Assembly: GCF_000203915.1 (NCBI RefSeq)
Contig: NC_008390.1
Location: 3,038,001 to 3,102,000 of the forward strand
Length of the DNA stretch: 64,000 nt
From: Burkholderia ambifaria AMMD
GTDB lineage: Bacteria > Pseudomonadota > Gammaproteobacteria > Burkholderiales > Burkholderiaceae
Direction of reading: 5' to 3'
Part shown: positions 18,916-28,718 of the stretch, piece by piece
Layout of the letters: each line of letters opens with the position of its first letter
How positions within the stretch are numbered: the first letter of the stretch is position 1
Notes under the pieces: model-generated
Databases searched by the model: none
What the model was told of the DNA's origin: nothing
The model's input: the letters and a program-made list of their open reading frames with translations, nothing else
Translations under genes and position numbers: made by a program

Positions 18916-20703
18916 TCAGAACAGCGATTCGTCGACTTCCATCAGCGTCTTCGAGCCGGCGCGCGCGGCGCGGATCGTCGCTGCCGTCTCGGGCAGCAGG
19001 CGCGCGAAGTAGAAGCGGGCCGTCGCGAGCTTCGACTTGTAGAACGGGTCGCCCGACGCTTCGTTGTCGAGAGCGATGCGCGCCATGCGCGCCCAGAAGT
19101 ACGCGAACACCAGATGGCCGACGGTGCGCAGGTACGGCACGGCGGCGGCGCCGACTTCGTCCGGGTTCTGCATCGCCTTCATGCCGATTTCCATCGTCAG
19201 CTTCTGCACCTTGTCGCCGATGTCGGCGAGCGGGTTGATGAACTCGGCCATCTCCGGCTTCACGCCTTCGGCTTCCGCGAATTCGGTCACGAGCTTGCCG
19301 AACTTCTTCAGCTTCGCGCCCATGTCGCCGAGCACCTTGCGGCCCAGCAGATCGAGCGACTGGATCGAGTTCGTGCCTTCGTAGATCATGTTGATCCGCG
19401 CGTCGCGCACGTACTGCTCCATGCCCCACTCGGAGATGAAGCCGTGGCCGCCGTAGATCTGCATCGCGTGGTTGGTCGACTCGAACGCGTTGTCGGTCAG
19501 GAATGCCTTGATGATCGGCGTGAGCAGCGCGACGAGGTCGGCCGCTTCCTTGCGCACCGCTTCGTCACCGTGCGACAGTTCCTTGTCGATCTGCAGCGCG
19601 GACCAGTACGTGAACGCGCGCGCGCCTTCCGCGTAGGCCTTCTGCGTGAGCAGCATGCGGCGCACGTCCGGATGCACGATGATCGGGTCGGCCGGCTTGT
19701 CCGGTGCCTTCGGGCCCGTCAGCGAGCGCATCTGCAGGCGCTCCTTCGCGTACGTCAGAGAGTTCTGGTACGCGACTTCCGTCAGGCCCAGGCCCTGCAT
19801 GCCGACGCCGAGACGCGCGGCGTTCATCATCACGAACATCGCGTTGAGGCCCTTGTTCGGCTCGCCGACCATCCAGCCCTTCGCGTTGTCGAGGTTCATC
19901 ACGCACGTCGAGTTGCCGTGGATGCCCATCTTGTGCTCGATCGAGCCGCACTTGATGCCGTTGCGCTCGCCCGGCTCGCCCGCGGCGTCCGGCACGAACT
20001 TCGGCACGATGAACAGCGAGATCCCCTTCGTGCCTTGCGGCGCGTCCGGCAGGCGCGCGAGCACGAGGTGGACGATGTTCTTCGACATGTCGTGCTCGCC
20101 GCTCGAGATGAAGATCTTCGTGCCGCTGATCGAGTACGAGCCGTCGCCGTTCGGCTCGGCCTTGGTGCGCAGGATGCCGAGGTCGGTGCCGCAGTGCGGC
20201 TCGGTCAGGCACATCGTGCCCGTCCATTCGCCCGACACGAGCTTCGGCAGATATTGCTGCTGCAGTTCCGGCGCGCCGTGCGCGTGCAGGCATTCGTACG
20301 CGCCGTGCGACAGGCCCGGATACATCGTCCATGCCTGGTTCGCCGAGTTCAGCATTTCGTAGAGCGCGTTGTTCACGAACGCGGGCAGGCCCTGGCCGCC
20401 GTAGTCCGGATCGCAGCCGAGCGCCGGCCAGCCGGCCTCGACGTACTGCCGATACGCTTCCTTGAAGCCGGTCGGGGTCTTCACGACGCCGTCGCCTTCA
20501 TACGTACAGCCTTCGCGGTCGCCGACCTGATTCAGCGGGAACAGCACCTCGGAGCAGAACTTGCCCGCCTCCTCGAGAACCTGGTTGATCGTGTCGGCGT
20601 CGAGGTCCGCATGCCGCGGCATTTGCTTGACCTCGGCTTCGACGTTCAGAAGCTCGTGCAACACGAATTGCATGTCGCGCAGCGGCGCGGCGTACTGTCC
20701 CAT
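18916..20703 (-). CDS. acyl-CoA dehydrogenase with C-terminal extension
   Basis: 595 residues, longer than the usual 380-400, as in the family whose members carry an extra C-terminal acyl-CoA dehydrogenase domain. FAD-dependent alpha,beta-desaturation of acyl-CoA. Motifs: MCLTEPHCGTDLG, YSISGTKIFISSGEHD, HKMGIHGNSTCVM, QIYGGHGFISEWGMEQYVRDARINMIYEGTN (the last part holds the catalytic base region). First enzyme after the TetR regulator, 56 bases downstream of it, starting the beta-oxidation group. Confidence 0.95.
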   Translation of the reverse strand: MGQYAAPLRDMQFVLHELLNVEAEVKQMPRHADLDADTINQVLEEAGKFCSEVLFPLNQVGDREGCTYEGDGVVKTPTGFKEAYRQYVEAGWPALGCDPDYGGQGLPAFVNNALYEMLNSANQAWTMYPGLSHGAYECLHAHGAPELQQQYLPKLVSGEWTGTMCLTEPHCGTDLGILRTKAEPNGDGSYSISGTKIFISSGEHDMSKNIVHLVLARLPDAPQGTKGISLFIVPKFVPDAAGEPGERNGIKCGSIEHKMGIHGNSTCVMNLDNAKGWMVGEPNKGLNAMFVMMNAARLGVGMQGLGLTEVAYQNSLTYAKERLQMRSLTGPKAPDKPADPIIVHPDVRRMLLTQKAYAEGARAFTYWSALQIDKELSHGDEAVRKEAADLVALLTPIIKAFLTDNAFESTNHAMQIYGGHGFISEWGMEQYVRDARINMIYEGTNSIQSLDLLGRKVLGDMGAKLKKFGKLVTEFAEAEGVKPEMAEFINPLADIGDKVQKLTMEIGMKAMQNPDEVGAAAVPYLRTVGHLVFAYFWARMARIALDNEASGDPFYKSKLATARFYFARLLPETAATIRAARAGSKTLMEVDESLF

Positions 20704-20759
20704 GACTCTCTCCAAAGTGGGCAAACGGCTCGAGCTCCTGGCGGGCGGGTCACGCGCCG

Positions 20760-21359
20760 CTAACGGCTCTCGCTCTGATACGAAACGATCGTCTTTTCCA
20801 GCGCGGCCCACGTGAGGCGCACGGCATCCGGCGAATGCAGGAAGCGTGCGTCGTGATGCAGGCCGAGCGTGAAGCTGTACAACTCGAAGAGCATCAGGTC
20901 CGGATCGGTATCCGCACGCAGATGGCCTTCTTCCTTCGCCTGCGAAATGGCACGCAGCATCGCGGCACGCCAGGCCGTCACGCTCGCGATCAACTGCTCG
21001 CGCACGGGGCTGTCAGGCCGGTCGTCGTACTCGACGGCTCCGCTGATGTAGATGCATCCGGTCGTCACCTCCTGGATGCGCTTCTCCGTCCAGCGCGCCA
21101 GCATCGCCCGGAGGCGCGGCAAGCCTCGCGGCTCGCGCAGGCTCGGAAAGAACACCTCGTTTTCGAAACGATGGTGATATTCGCGGACGACCTCGACCTG
21201 GAGGTCTTCGCGCGATCCGAAGTGCGCGAACACACCGCTCTTGCTCATCTGCATGCGCTCGGCCAGCAGGCCGATCGTCAGCCCCTCCAGCCCGTCACGG
21301 CTGGCGAGGTCCAAAGCAGCTTCGAGTATCGCGGCACGCGTCTGTTCGCCTTTTCGCAT
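20760..21359 (-). CDS. TetR-family transcriptional regulator of the beta-oxidation genes
   Basis: 199 residues. The N-terminal helix-turn-helix is clear: TRAAILEAALDLASRDGLEGLTIGLLAERMQMSKSGVFAHFGSREDL. The C-terminal ligand domain resembles the TetR_C_6 type. Being first in line with the acyl-CoA dehydrogenase, hydratase/dehydrogenase and thiolase genes, it probably senses an acyl-CoA and represses the whole set (inference). A near-perfect inverted repeat 24 bases upstream of its start is a plausible own operator. Confidence 0.92.
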   Translation of the reverse strand: MRKGEQTRAAILEAALDLASRDGLEGLTIGLLAERMQMSKSGVFAHFGSREDLQVEVVREYHHRFENEVFFPSLREPRGLPRLRAMLARWTEKRIQEVTTGCIYISGAVEYDDRPDSPVREQLIASVTAWRAAMLRAISQAKEEGHLRADTDPDLMLFELYSFTLGLHHDARFLHSPDAVRLTWAALEKTIVSYQSESR

Positions 21360-21382
21360 AGCTTTTTCTTAACCGTTCGGGG

Positions 21383-21400
21383 GTTCGAATAAAATCGAAC
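21383..21400. promoter_or_regulatory. palindrome upstream of the TetR gene, candidate operator
   Basis: GTTCGAATAAAATCGAAC: perfect 6-bp arms GTTCGA/TCGAAC around a 6-base A/T spacer, 24 bases upstream of the regulator start and in an unusually A/T-rich stretch. Its position and symmetry fit a TetR dimer site for autoregulation; no proof from sequence. Confidence 0.5.
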
Positions 21401-21547
21401 GGCCGTACTATTATTGAGTGCGGCCGCTCGCGAAACAAGGAAATTATTAGAAACCGGTGTCTAACCGAGCCGCTATTTTGCGCGATTCCGGCGGGGCCGG
21501 AGCGGCTTTTCCGCACGAACGTGCGGACAGATTTTTGAAGCGGATGC

Positions 21548-22822
21548 TTAGTCGTAACCGCCGACCGTCAATGCCTTCATCACGACGCGGTACGTGTTGT
21601 ACGCGAGCCAGCTCAGCATACGCTCGATGCGCGGCCGCGCGGCGTAGCGGGCGGCGTCGATCTCGCGGCCTTCGGCGAATGCGCTCGTGATCGCGTCGCG
21701 CAGCTCGTTGGTGAGCGCATCGTAGCGCACCAGCACGACATTGGCCTCATTGTTGAGCATCAGGCTCAGCGCGTCCAGATTCGACGAACCGACCGTCGCC
21801 CAGTTGTCGTCGATCACCGCGACCTTGCCGTGCAGGATCGTCTTGTCATATTCCGCCACGCGCACGCCCGCGCGCAGCAGCGCGTGATACAGGAACGGCA
21901 CGGCCGTATCGAGCGCGGTGAACTCGTTGCGGCCGATCAGGATCCGCACGTCGACGCCGCGCCGCGCGGCGCCCGTCAGCGCACGGCGCAGCTTGCGGCC
22001 CGGCATGAAATACGGGTTCGCGAGCAGGATCCGCTGTCGCGCCCGCCCGATCGCGGCGAGATATGCCTTCTCGATCGCGCGGCGGTTCACGACGTTGTCG
22101 CGCGCGACGAACGCGACGCTCGGCTCGGTGACGACCCGCAGTGCACCTGCCTTGATCCATCGGTGGCTGCGCATCCAGCGCCGGAACATGTCCGGGAACG
22201 CCTCGCCGCCGTGCAGCCCGGCCGCGTACTGCGCATACGGCTTGTGGCCGAACTGGATGCGGTGCCACTGCAGTTCGAACGCGGCGCGCACGTCCGACAC
22301 CGCCGGCCCGGCCATCTCGACCGCGAAATCCCAGCGCGGAAATGGCAGCGTCGCGGTGCCCTGCGTGTAGTCGTCGACGATGTTGATGCCGCCGCAGTAC
22401 GCGACCGCATGATCGATCACCGCGAGCTTGCGGTGCGTGCGCGAAAAGCCGAAGCGGCCGAACAGGTAGCGGTTGTAGATGCAGTGCTCGACGCCGGCGT
22501 CGGCCCACGTGTCGAACAGCGGCAGGCGCGCGGTGCCGACGCCGTCGGTGATCACGCGCACGCGCACGCCGCGCTGCGCCGCGCGGATCAGCGCATCCGA
22601 CACCGGTCGGCCGGCCGCATCGTCGCAGAAGATGTAGGTTTCGAGCATCACCTGCTCGCGCGCCGCCTCGATCCGCTCGATCAGCGCCTGGAAGAATTCG
22701 CCGCCGGTCGTGCACAGCCGCACCGTGTTGCCGGCCGTGAATGCGAGCCGCGACGCGGAGCCGCGCTCCTGCAGGAACATCTGCCGCAATTGCGCGAAGC
22801 GCTTGCGGGTTTCCGAATTCAT
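21548..22822 (-). CDS. clsB: cardiolipin synthase B-type phospholipase-D-family enzyme
   Basis: 424 residues with two HKD motifs: HRKLAVIDHAVAYCGGIN and HGKVAVIDDNWATVGSSN, each followed by the typical Gly/Ser-Asn. Together they form the active site that condenses phosphatidyl groups to cardiolipin. No N-terminal transmembrane helices are visible, which fits ClsB (ybhO) rather than ClsA. The ATG overlaps the nudB stop as ATGA, so translation is probably coupled to nudB. Confidence 0.88.
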   Translation of the reverse strand: MNSETRKRFAQLRQMFLQERGSASRLAFTAGNTVRLCTTGGEFFQALIERIEAAREQVMLETYIFCDDAAGRPVSDALIRAAQRGVRVRVITDGVGTARLPLFDTWADAGVEHCIYNRYLFGRFGFSRTHRKLAVIDHAVAYCGGINIVDDYTQGTATLPFPRWDFAVEMAGPAVSDVRAAFELQWHRIQFGHKPYAQYAAGLHGGEAFPDMFRRWMRSHRWIKAGALRVVTEPSVAFVARDNVVNRRAIEKAYLAAIGRARQRILLANPYFMPGRKLRRALTGAARRGVDVRILIGRNEFTALDTAVPFLYHALLRAGVRVAEYDKTILHGKVAVIDDNWATVGSSNLDALSLMLNNEANVVLVRYDALTNELRDAITSAFAEGREIDAARYAARPRIERMLSWLAYNTYRVVMKALTVGGYD

Positions 22823-23313
22823 GCGGACGAGCCGTGCGGCGCCCGCGCGAGCGACACGCGCACGGGCAGTTGCAGGATCGCCTCGGCGTTCGACGGCGAG
22901 TAGCAGCGCGCGGCCGCTTCGCGGTACGGCAGCCATGCATGGTCGACATGCTCGCGCGGCGACAGCGTCACGTCGACGCGGCGCGGCACGCACAGGCCGA
23001 ACCAGTGCTCGACGTTGCGCGTGACGCCCGGCCCATAGCGATGCAGGTATTGCGGATAGATCGTGTATTCGATCTGGTGGTGCCAGTCGATCAGCGCGGT
23101 GGCCGGCACGTCGTGCGTACCGACCAGGATGCCGGTTTCCTCGGCGACTTCGCGCGCGGCGGTGAGCGCGAGCGGCTCGTCGAGCGCATCCTTCGATCCG
23201 GTCACCGATTGCCAGAAATCGGGCTGGTCGGCACGCTTGATCACCAGCACGTCGAGTTCGGGCGTGTAGATCACGACGAGAACGGATTCGGGAATTTTCG
23301 GCGGCTTCGTCAT
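22819..23313 (-). CDS. nudB: dihydroneopterin triphosphate diphosphatase (Nudix)
   Basis: 164 residues. Removes pyrophosphate from 7,8-dihydroneopterin triphosphate in folate synthesis. The Nudix box reads GSKDALDEPLALTAAREVAEE; it has six rather than five residues between the Gly and the first Glu, otherwise the metal-binding REVAEE part is intact. The upstream motif DFWQSVTGS is typical of NudB. Start at the ATG at 23313 (MTKPPKIPES). It follows aspS in the same direction, a common arrangement, though a terminator intervenes. Confidence 0.9.
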   Translation of the reverse strand: MTKPPKIPESVLVVIYTPELDVLVIKRADQPDFWQSVTGSKDALDEPLALTAAREVAEETGILVGTHDVPATALIDWHHQIEYTIYPQYLHRYGPGVTRNVEHWFGLCVPRRVDVTLSPREHVDHAWLPYREAAARCYSPSNAEAILQLPVRVSLARAPHGSSA

Positions 23314-23392
23314 CTTTGTTTCATGCGACACAGGGCCGTGCGCCGGGCCTGTGCCCGAACGTGCGGCAAGTGCTGCGACTGTACCGCAAAAA

Positions 23393-23424
23393 ACGAAACA
23401 GGCGCATCGCGGCGCCTGTTTCGT
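23393..23424. terminator. intrinsic terminator after aspS
   Basis: Perfect 13-bp stem ACGAAACAGGCGC (23393-23405)/GCGCCTGTTTCGT (23412-23424) with a 6-base loop. On the minus strand the stem is followed by a T-rich run (complement of AAAAA before 23394). It lies between aspS and nudB. Confidence 0.8.
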
Positions 23425-23470
23425 TGGGGTGTCGTGCGCGCGTCGCCGCGCGCACGACCTGCGACAGGCG

Positions 23471-25273
23471 TTACGCCTTCGGCTGTTCCGGCTGACGCAG
23501 ACGGATGTGCAGTTCGCGCAGCTGACGCTCGTCGACCGGGCTCGGCGCCTGCGTGAGCAGATCCTGCGCACGCTGCGTCTTCGGGAACGCGATCACGTCG
23601 CGGATCGAGTCGGCACCGGCCATCATCGTGACGATGCGGTCGAGACCGAACGCGATACCGCCGTGCGGCGGCGCGCCGTACTGGAGCGCGTCCAGCAGGA
23701 AGCCGAACTTCAGTTGCGCTTCTTCCGCGCCGATCTTCAGCGCGCGGAACACCTTGCTCTGCACTTCCTCGCGATGGATACGCACCGAGCCGCCGCCGAT
23801 TTCCCAGCCGTTCAGCACCATGTCGTACGCCTTCGCGAGGCAGCGGCCCGGATCGGTCTCGAGGTACTCGAGGTGCTCGTCCTTCGGGCTCGTGAACGGG
23901 TGGTGCGCCGCGACGTAGCGCGCATCTTCGTCGTCGTATTCGAACATCGGGAAATCGACGACCCACAGCGGCTTCCAGCCGGCCTGGACGAGGCCGTTCG
24001 CCTTGCCGAATTCCGAATGACCGATCTTCAGGCGCAGCGCGCCGAGGCTGTCGTTGACGACCTTCGCGCGGTCGGCCGCGAAGAAGATGATGTCGCCGTC
24101 TTCAGCACCGGTGCGCTCGAGGATCGCCGCGATCGATGCGTCGTGCAGGTTCTTGACGATCGGGCTCTGCAGGCCGTCGCGGCCCTTCGCCTTCTCGTTG
24201 ACCTTGATCCACGCGAGGCCCTTCGCGCCGTAGATGCGCACGAATTCCGTGTAGCCGTCGATGTCGCCACGCGACAGCTCGCCACCCTTCGGCACGCGCA
24301 GCGCCGCGACACGGCCGTCCTTCGCGTTGGCCGGCGTGCTGAACACCTTGAAGTCGACGTCCTTCATCGCGTCGGTCAGCTCGGTGAATTCGAGCTGCAC
24401 GCGCAGGTCCGGCTTGTCCGAACCGAAACGCGCCATCGCTTCCGAGTACGGCATCACCGGGAATGTCGCGTCGAGTTCGACGTCGATCGTCGTCTTGAAG
24501 ATGTGACGGATCATGTCTTCGAAGAGATCACGGATTTCCTGCTCGCCGAGGAACGACGTCTCGCAGTCGATCTGCGTGAATTCCGGCTGGCGGTCGGCGC
24601 GGAGATCCTCATCGCGGAAGCACTTGGTGATCTGGTAGTAACGGTCGAAGTTCGCGACCATCAGCAGCTGCTTGAACAGCTGCGGCGACTGCGGCAGCGC
24701 GAAGAACTGGCCCGCGTTCACGCGCGACGGCACCAGGTAGTCGCGCGCGCCTTCCGGCGTGCTCTTCGTCAGCATCGGCGTTTCGATGTCGATGAAGCCC
24801 TGCTCGTCGAGGTACTTGCGCGCTTCGATCGCGACGCGGTAGCGCAGGCGCAGGTTGTGCTGCATCTGCGGACGGCGCAGGTCGAGCACGCGGTGCGTGA
24901 GGCGCGTCGTTTCCGACAGGTTGTCGTCGTCGAGCTGGAACGGCGGCGTGACCGACGCATTCAGCACGTTCAGTTCGTGACACAGCACTTCGATCTTGCC
25001 GCTCTTCAGGCCGGCGTTGACCGTGCCTTCCGGACGGTTGCGCACGAGACCCTTGATCTGCACGCAGAACTCGTTGCGCACGCCTTCGGCGGTCGCGAAC
25101 ATTTCCGCGCGATCCGGGTCGCACACCACCTGCACGAGGCCTTCACGATCGCGCAGGTCGATGAAGATCACACCGCCGTGATCGCGGCGGCGCTGCACCC
25201 AGCCGCACAGCGACACGGTTTGGCCCAGCAGGTGTTCGGTCACGAGACCGCAGTATTCAGTACGCATCGACAT
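23471..25273 (-). CDS. aspS: aspartyl-tRNA synthetase
   Basis: 600 residues, the length of bacterial-type AspRS. N-terminal anticodon-binding OB fold ([21 protein letters not shown]), class II catalytic core with motif 2 [20 protein letters not shown], a GAD insertion domain in the middle and motif 3 [15 protein letters not shown] near the C-terminus. Charges tRNA-Asp; whether it also charges tRNA-Asn cannot be decided here. Start at 25273 or at the Met two codons later. Confidence 0.97.
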   Translation of the reverse strand: MSMRTEYCGLVTEHLLGQTVSLCGWVQRRRDHGGVIFIDLRDREGLVQVVCDPDRAEMFATAEGVRNEFCVQIKGLVRNRPEGTVNAGLKSGKIEVLCHELNVLNASVTPPFQLDDDNLSETTRLTHRVLDLRRPQMQHNLRLRYRVAIEARKYLDEQGFIDIETPMLTKSTPEGARDYLVPSRVNAGQFFALPQSPQLFKQLLMVANFDRYYQITKCFRDEDLRADRQPEFTQIDCETSFLGEQEIRDLFEDMIRHIFKTTIDVELDATFPVMPYSEAMARFGSDKPDLRVQLEFTELTDAMKDVDFKVFSTPANAKDGRVAALRVPKGGELSRGDIDGYTEFVRIYGAKGLAWIKVNEKAKGRDGLQSPIVKNLHDASIAAILERTGAEDGDIIFFAADRAKVVNDSLGALRLKIGHSEFGKANGLVQAGWKPLWVVDFPMFEYDDEDARYVAAHHPFTSPKDEHLEYLETDPGRCLAKAYDMVLNGWEIGGGSVRIHREEVQSKVFRALKIGAEEAQLKFGFLLDALQYGAPPHGGIAFGLDRIVTMMAGADSIRDVIAFPKTQRAQDLLTQAPSPVDERQLRELHIRLRQPEQPKA

Positions 25274-25340
25274 GATGTTTGCTTTCGTTCGGTTTGATCA
25301 ACGGGTGCCGCAACGCGCGGCCCGGGCGATGATTCTTTAC

Positions 25341-25991
25341 TTACAGCGGCGGCTCGACGGGGCGGCGGGCGGGCACCGGAGCCGGCGCCGAAGGCGCCAC
25401 GACGCCCATCGAGACGATGTACTTGAGCGCGGCATCGACCGACATGTCGAGTTCGATGACTTCGCTCTTCGGGAGCATCAGGAAGAAGCCCGACGTCGGG
25501 TTCGGTGTCGTGGGCACGTACACGCTCACGTACTCTTCCGTCAGATGGTTGACCACGTCGCCGCCGGGCGCGCCGGTCAGAAACGCGATCGTATACGAGC
25601 CGCGACGCGGGTATTCGATCAGCAGCGCCTTGCGGAACGCGTTGCCGCTGCTCGACAGCAGCGTGTCCGACACCTGCTTGACGCTCGTGTAGATCGGCCC
25701 GACGACCGGGATGTGACGCACGACCGCGTTCCACCACGTGACGAGCTTCTGGCCGATGAAGTTCTGCGTCGCCAGCCCGACGACGAAGATGAACGCGAGC
25801 GTCAGCACCGCGCCGAGCCCCGGCAGGCGGAAGCCGAGCGCCCGCTCCGGCTGCCACGATTCGGGCAGCAGCAGCAGCGTCTGGTCCATCGTGCCGATGA
25901 TGAGACCGAGCACCCACAGCGTGATCGCGAGCGGGACGAGAACCAGCAGGCCGGTCAGAAACACCGATTTCAGGGTCGTCTTTTTCATCAT
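25341..25991 (-). CDS. DUF502 inner-membrane protein
   Basis: 216 residues. The first transmembrane segment is VFLTGLLVLVPLAITLWVLGLI and the second VLTLAFIFVVGLATQNF, followed by a soluble domain with the family signature VVGPIYTSVKQVSDTLL and a proline-rich tail. This is the DUF502 family, found in many proteobacteria and in plants; molecular role not established. It lies between fmdB-like and aspS genes, same strand, a conserved betaproteobacterial order. Confidence 0.85.
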   Translation of the reverse strand: MMKKTTLKSVFLTGLLVLVPLAITLWVLGLIIGTMDQTLLLLPESWQPERALGFRLPGLGAVLTLAFIFVVGLATQNFIGQKLVTWWNAVVRHIPVVGPIYTSVKQVSDTLLSSSGNAFRKALLIEYPRRGSYTIAFLTGAPGGDVVNHLTEEYVSVYVPTTPNPTSGFFLMLPKSEVIELDMSVDAALKYIVSMGVVAPSAPAPVPARRPVEPPL

Positions 25992-26052
25992 CTGCCGTCA
26001 ATGAACCGCGCCGGAAGCGCGGTGTGGACGCGGCCCGGACGGGCCGCGACTG

Positions 26053-26388
26053 TCAACTGCCGGCGGCGGGCGCCGCAGCCGGGGCCGGCGCGGCGCTCGT
26101 CGTCGTACTTTCGGAACTCGTGGCGGCGGCCGCCGGCGCAGCGGTGGCGGGTGCCGCAGCCCCCGCTTCGCCCGTCGCCGTCGCCGGCGCGCTGGTGCCG
26201 CCCGAGCCACCGCGGAAATCGGTGACATACCAGCCGGAGCCCTTCAGCTGGAAGCCGGCGGCGGTGACCTGCTTGCGAAAAGCATCCTTCCCGCATTCGG
26301 GGCACTGCGACAGCGGCGCGTCGCTCATCTTCTGGAGCATGTCCTTCGCGAAACCGCACGCTTCGCATCGATAGGCGTAGATCGGCAT
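26053..26388 (-). CDS. FmdB-type zinc-ribbon regulatory protein
   Basis: 111 residues. The start MPIYAYRCEACGF and the second pair QCPECGK give a four-cysteine zinc ribbon (Cys 8, 11, 29, 32) of the FmdB/CxxC_CxxC_SSSS family. The C-terminal third is a low-complexity Ala/Thr/Ser/Pro tail, variable in the family. Function uncertain; members are called putative regulators after FmdB of Methylophilus. Confidence 0.85.
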   Translation of the reverse strand: MPIYAYRCEACGFAKDMLQKMSDAPLSQCPECGKDAFRKQVTAAGFQLKGSGWYVTDFRGGSGGTSAPATATGEAGAAAPATAAPAAAATSSESTTTSAAPAPAAAPAAGS

Positions 26389-26484
26389 GATATTTTTCCC
26401 GCGGAAACTGGAAACGGCTTGCAAAACCTTGAATTATATCCGAAACCCCGGCGCGCTCCGGCAACGGCCGCGACGCGCCGGGCT

Positions 26485-27111
26485 TCAGCGACGGCGCCAC
26501 GTGAGCCAGCGCTCGTGTCCTTCGAACACGGCCAGCGAATCGGTCACGGGCAGATCGTCGATCAGCTCGAAGTGCGGCGCGAGCAGCGCATCGAGTTCGG
26601 CGCGCTCGATGCCGAACGGCGGGCCCTTCGGTTTCTTCGTCACGAAGAAATAACCGGCCAGCAACGCGCCGGCGGGCAGCAGTTCGGCCATCCGCGCCGC
26701 ATAGCCGGCGCGCAGGCTCGGCGGCAGCGCGCACAGGAACGCGCGCTCGTACACCCACTGCACGTCGAACGGCGGCCGATACATGAAGAAATCGGCCTGC
26801 TCGACGACGTCCGCATGCGCACCGAGCTGCGCCTTCGCGGCCGCCACCGCCTGCGCGGCGAAATCGATCGCGCGCACGGGCCAGCCGGCCTGCGCGAGCC
26901 AGCCGGCCTCCTGCGCACTGCCGCAGCCGGGAATCAGCACCGCGCACGGCCCGAGCCGCTGCGCAAACGCGCGAAACCCTTCCGGCACGCCGCCGAATTC
27001 CCACGGCGTCACGCCGCGCGCGAAACGCTCGTCCCAGAACGATGCGTCGCCGGGGTCGCGCGTCGCGAAATCGGCGGCGCCCGGCGTGGACGGTTGCTTC
27101 GGTTCGGACAT
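26485..27111 (-). CDS. SAM-dependent methyltransferase, thiopurine-methyltransferase-like
   Basis: 208 residues. The N-terminal FWDERFARGVTPWEFGGVPE and the SAM-binding VLIPGCGSAQEAGWLAQAGWPVRAIDF match the TPMT family, which methylates thiols, or selenium and tellurium compounds in bacteria. Substrate not predictable. The ATG at 27111 (MSEPKQPS) lies 17 bases downstream of ubiB; the longer open frame is antisense. Confidence 0.85.
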   Translation of the reverse strand: MSEPKQPSTPGAADFATRDPGDASFWDERFARGVTPWEFGGVPEGFRAFAQRLGPCAVLIPGCGSAQEAGWLAQAGWPVRAIDFAAQAVAAAKAQLGAHADVVEQADFFMYRPPFDVQWVYERAFLCALPPSLRAGYAARMAELLPAGALLAGYFFVTKKPKGPPFGIERAELDALLAPHFELIDDLPVTDSLAVFEGHERWLTWRRR

Positions 27112-27128
27112 CGCGCGGCTCCTGTCGG

Positions 27129-28706
27129 TCACGCGCCGTACGCGAGCGCGAGCAGCACGCGCGCGACGAGCGCCCCGACGCCGACGGCAAGACCGAAGAT
27201 CAGCAATGCCTGCAGCAACCGGTTGGTCCGTTTCTGCTCGATGAGGACCTGACGCATCAGGTCTTCGCTCGCCGCACGCGGCGCATCGTGGCGCGCCGCC
27301 ATCGCGTGATGGATCAGGCGCGGCAGTTGCGGCAGCGTCTTGCTCCACTGCGGCGCCTCGACCTTGAAGCGCTCGTACCAGCCGCGCAGGCCGATCTGCT
27401 CGGTCATCCAGCGCTCGAGATACGGCTTCGCGGTCTTCCACAGGTCGAGTTCGGGATCGAGCGAGCGGCCGAGCCCCTCGACGTTCAGCATCGTCTTCTG
27501 CAACAGCACGAGCTGCGGCTGGATCTCGACGTTGAAGCGGCGCGACGTCGAGAACAGGCGCATCAGCACCTGGCCGAGCGAGATGTCTTTCAGCGCGCGG
27601 TCGAAATACGGCTCGCACACCGCACGGATCGCGCTTTCGAGTTCCTCGACGCGCGTCTCGGGCGGCACCCAGCCCGATTCGAGGTGCAGCGTCGCGACGC
27701 GGTGGTAATCGCGCTTGAAGAACGCGAGGAAGTTCTGCGCGAGGTAGTTCTTGTCGAAATCCGACAACGCGCCGACGATCCCGAAATCGAGCGCGATATA
27801 GCGGCCGAAGGTCTTCGGGTCGAGACTCACCTGGATGTTGCCCGGGTGCATGTCAGCATGGAAGAAACCGTCGCGAAACACCTGCGTGAAGAAGATCTCG
27901 ACGCCTTCGCGCGCGAGCTTCTTGATGTCGACGCCCGCGGTGCGCAGCGTCTCGACCTGGCTGATCGGCACGCCGGTCATGCGCTCCATCACGAGGACCT
28001 GCGACGTCGAGAAATCCCAGAACATCTCGGGCACGAGCAGCAGGTCGAGGCCCGCGAAGTTGCGGCGCAGCTGGCTGCCGTTCGCGGCCTCGCGCATCAG
28101 GTCGAGCTCGTCGTGCAGGTACTTGTCGAATTCGGCGACGACTTCGCGCGGCTTCAGGCGCCGGCCGTCGGCCCACATGCGCTCGGTCCACGTCGCGATG
28201 TCGCGCATCAGCGCGAGGTCGGAATCGATCACCGGCAGCATGTTCGGGCGCAGCACCTTGACCGCGACGGCCTTGCCCGCGTGCACGCCCTGCTTCAACT
28301 TCCCGAAATGCACCTGCGCGATCGACGCGCTCGCGATCGGCTCGCGCTCGAATTCGTCGAACAGCTCGTCGACCGGCGCGCCGAGCGACTTCTCGATGAT
28401 CGCTATCGCGACAGCCGAATCGAACGGCGGCACCTGGTCCTGCAGCTTCGCGAGTTCGTTCGCGAAATCGACCGACAGCAGGTCGCGGCGCGTCGACAGC
28501 ACCTGGCCGAACTTCACGAAGATCGGGCCGAGGCTCTCGAGCGCGTGACGCAGCCGCACGGCGGGCGGATCGGAATAGCGGCGGCCGATCGTCGTGATCC
28601 GCAGCAGCAGCTTCACGCGTCGGTCGTCGATCCGGGACAGCATCACCTCGTCGAGGCCGAAGCGGATGACGGTGTAGACAATCTTGATGAAACGGAAAAT
28701 GCGCAT
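27129..28706 (-). CDS. ubiB: ubiquinone biosynthesis atypical kinase/ATPase UbiB
   Basis: 525 residues. ABC1/ADCK-family protein that promotes aerobic ubiquinone synthesis at the inner membrane. Visible: the KxGQ element in [15 protein letters not shown], the Ala-rich nucleotide loop [13 protein letters not shown], the catalytic-loop region [12 protein letters not shown], the metal motif ALDFGIVG, and two C-terminal transmembrane helices ([29 protein letters not shown]). Downstream of ubiJ with a 12-base gap, hence one operon. Confidence 0.97.
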   Translation of the reverse strand: MRIFRFIKIVYTVIRFGLDEVMLSRIDDRRVKLLLRITTIGRRYSDPPAVRLRHALESLGPIFVKFGQVLSTRRDLLSVDFANELAKLQDQVPPFDSAVAIAIIEKSLGAPVDELFDEFEREPIASASIAQVHFGKLKQGVHAGKAVAVKVLRPNMLPVIDSDLALMRDIATWTERMWADGRRLKPREVVAEFDKYLHDELDLMREAANGSQLRRNFAGLDLLLVPEMFWDFSTSQVLVMERMTGVPISQVETLRTAGVDIKKLAREGVEIFFTQVFRDGFFHADMHPGNIQVSLDPKTFGRYIALDFGIVGALSDFDKNYLAQNFLAFFKRDYHRVATLHLESGWVPPETRVEELESAIRAVCEPYFDRALKDISLGQVLMRLFSTSRRFNVEIQPQLVLLQKTMLNVEGLGRSLDPELDLWKTAKPYLERWMTEQIGLRGWYERFKVEAPQWSKTLPQLPRLIHHAMAARHDAPRAASEDLMRQVLIEQKRTNRLLQALLIFGLAVGVGALVARVLLALAYGA

Positions 28707-28718
28707 GCCCTGCGGCCC

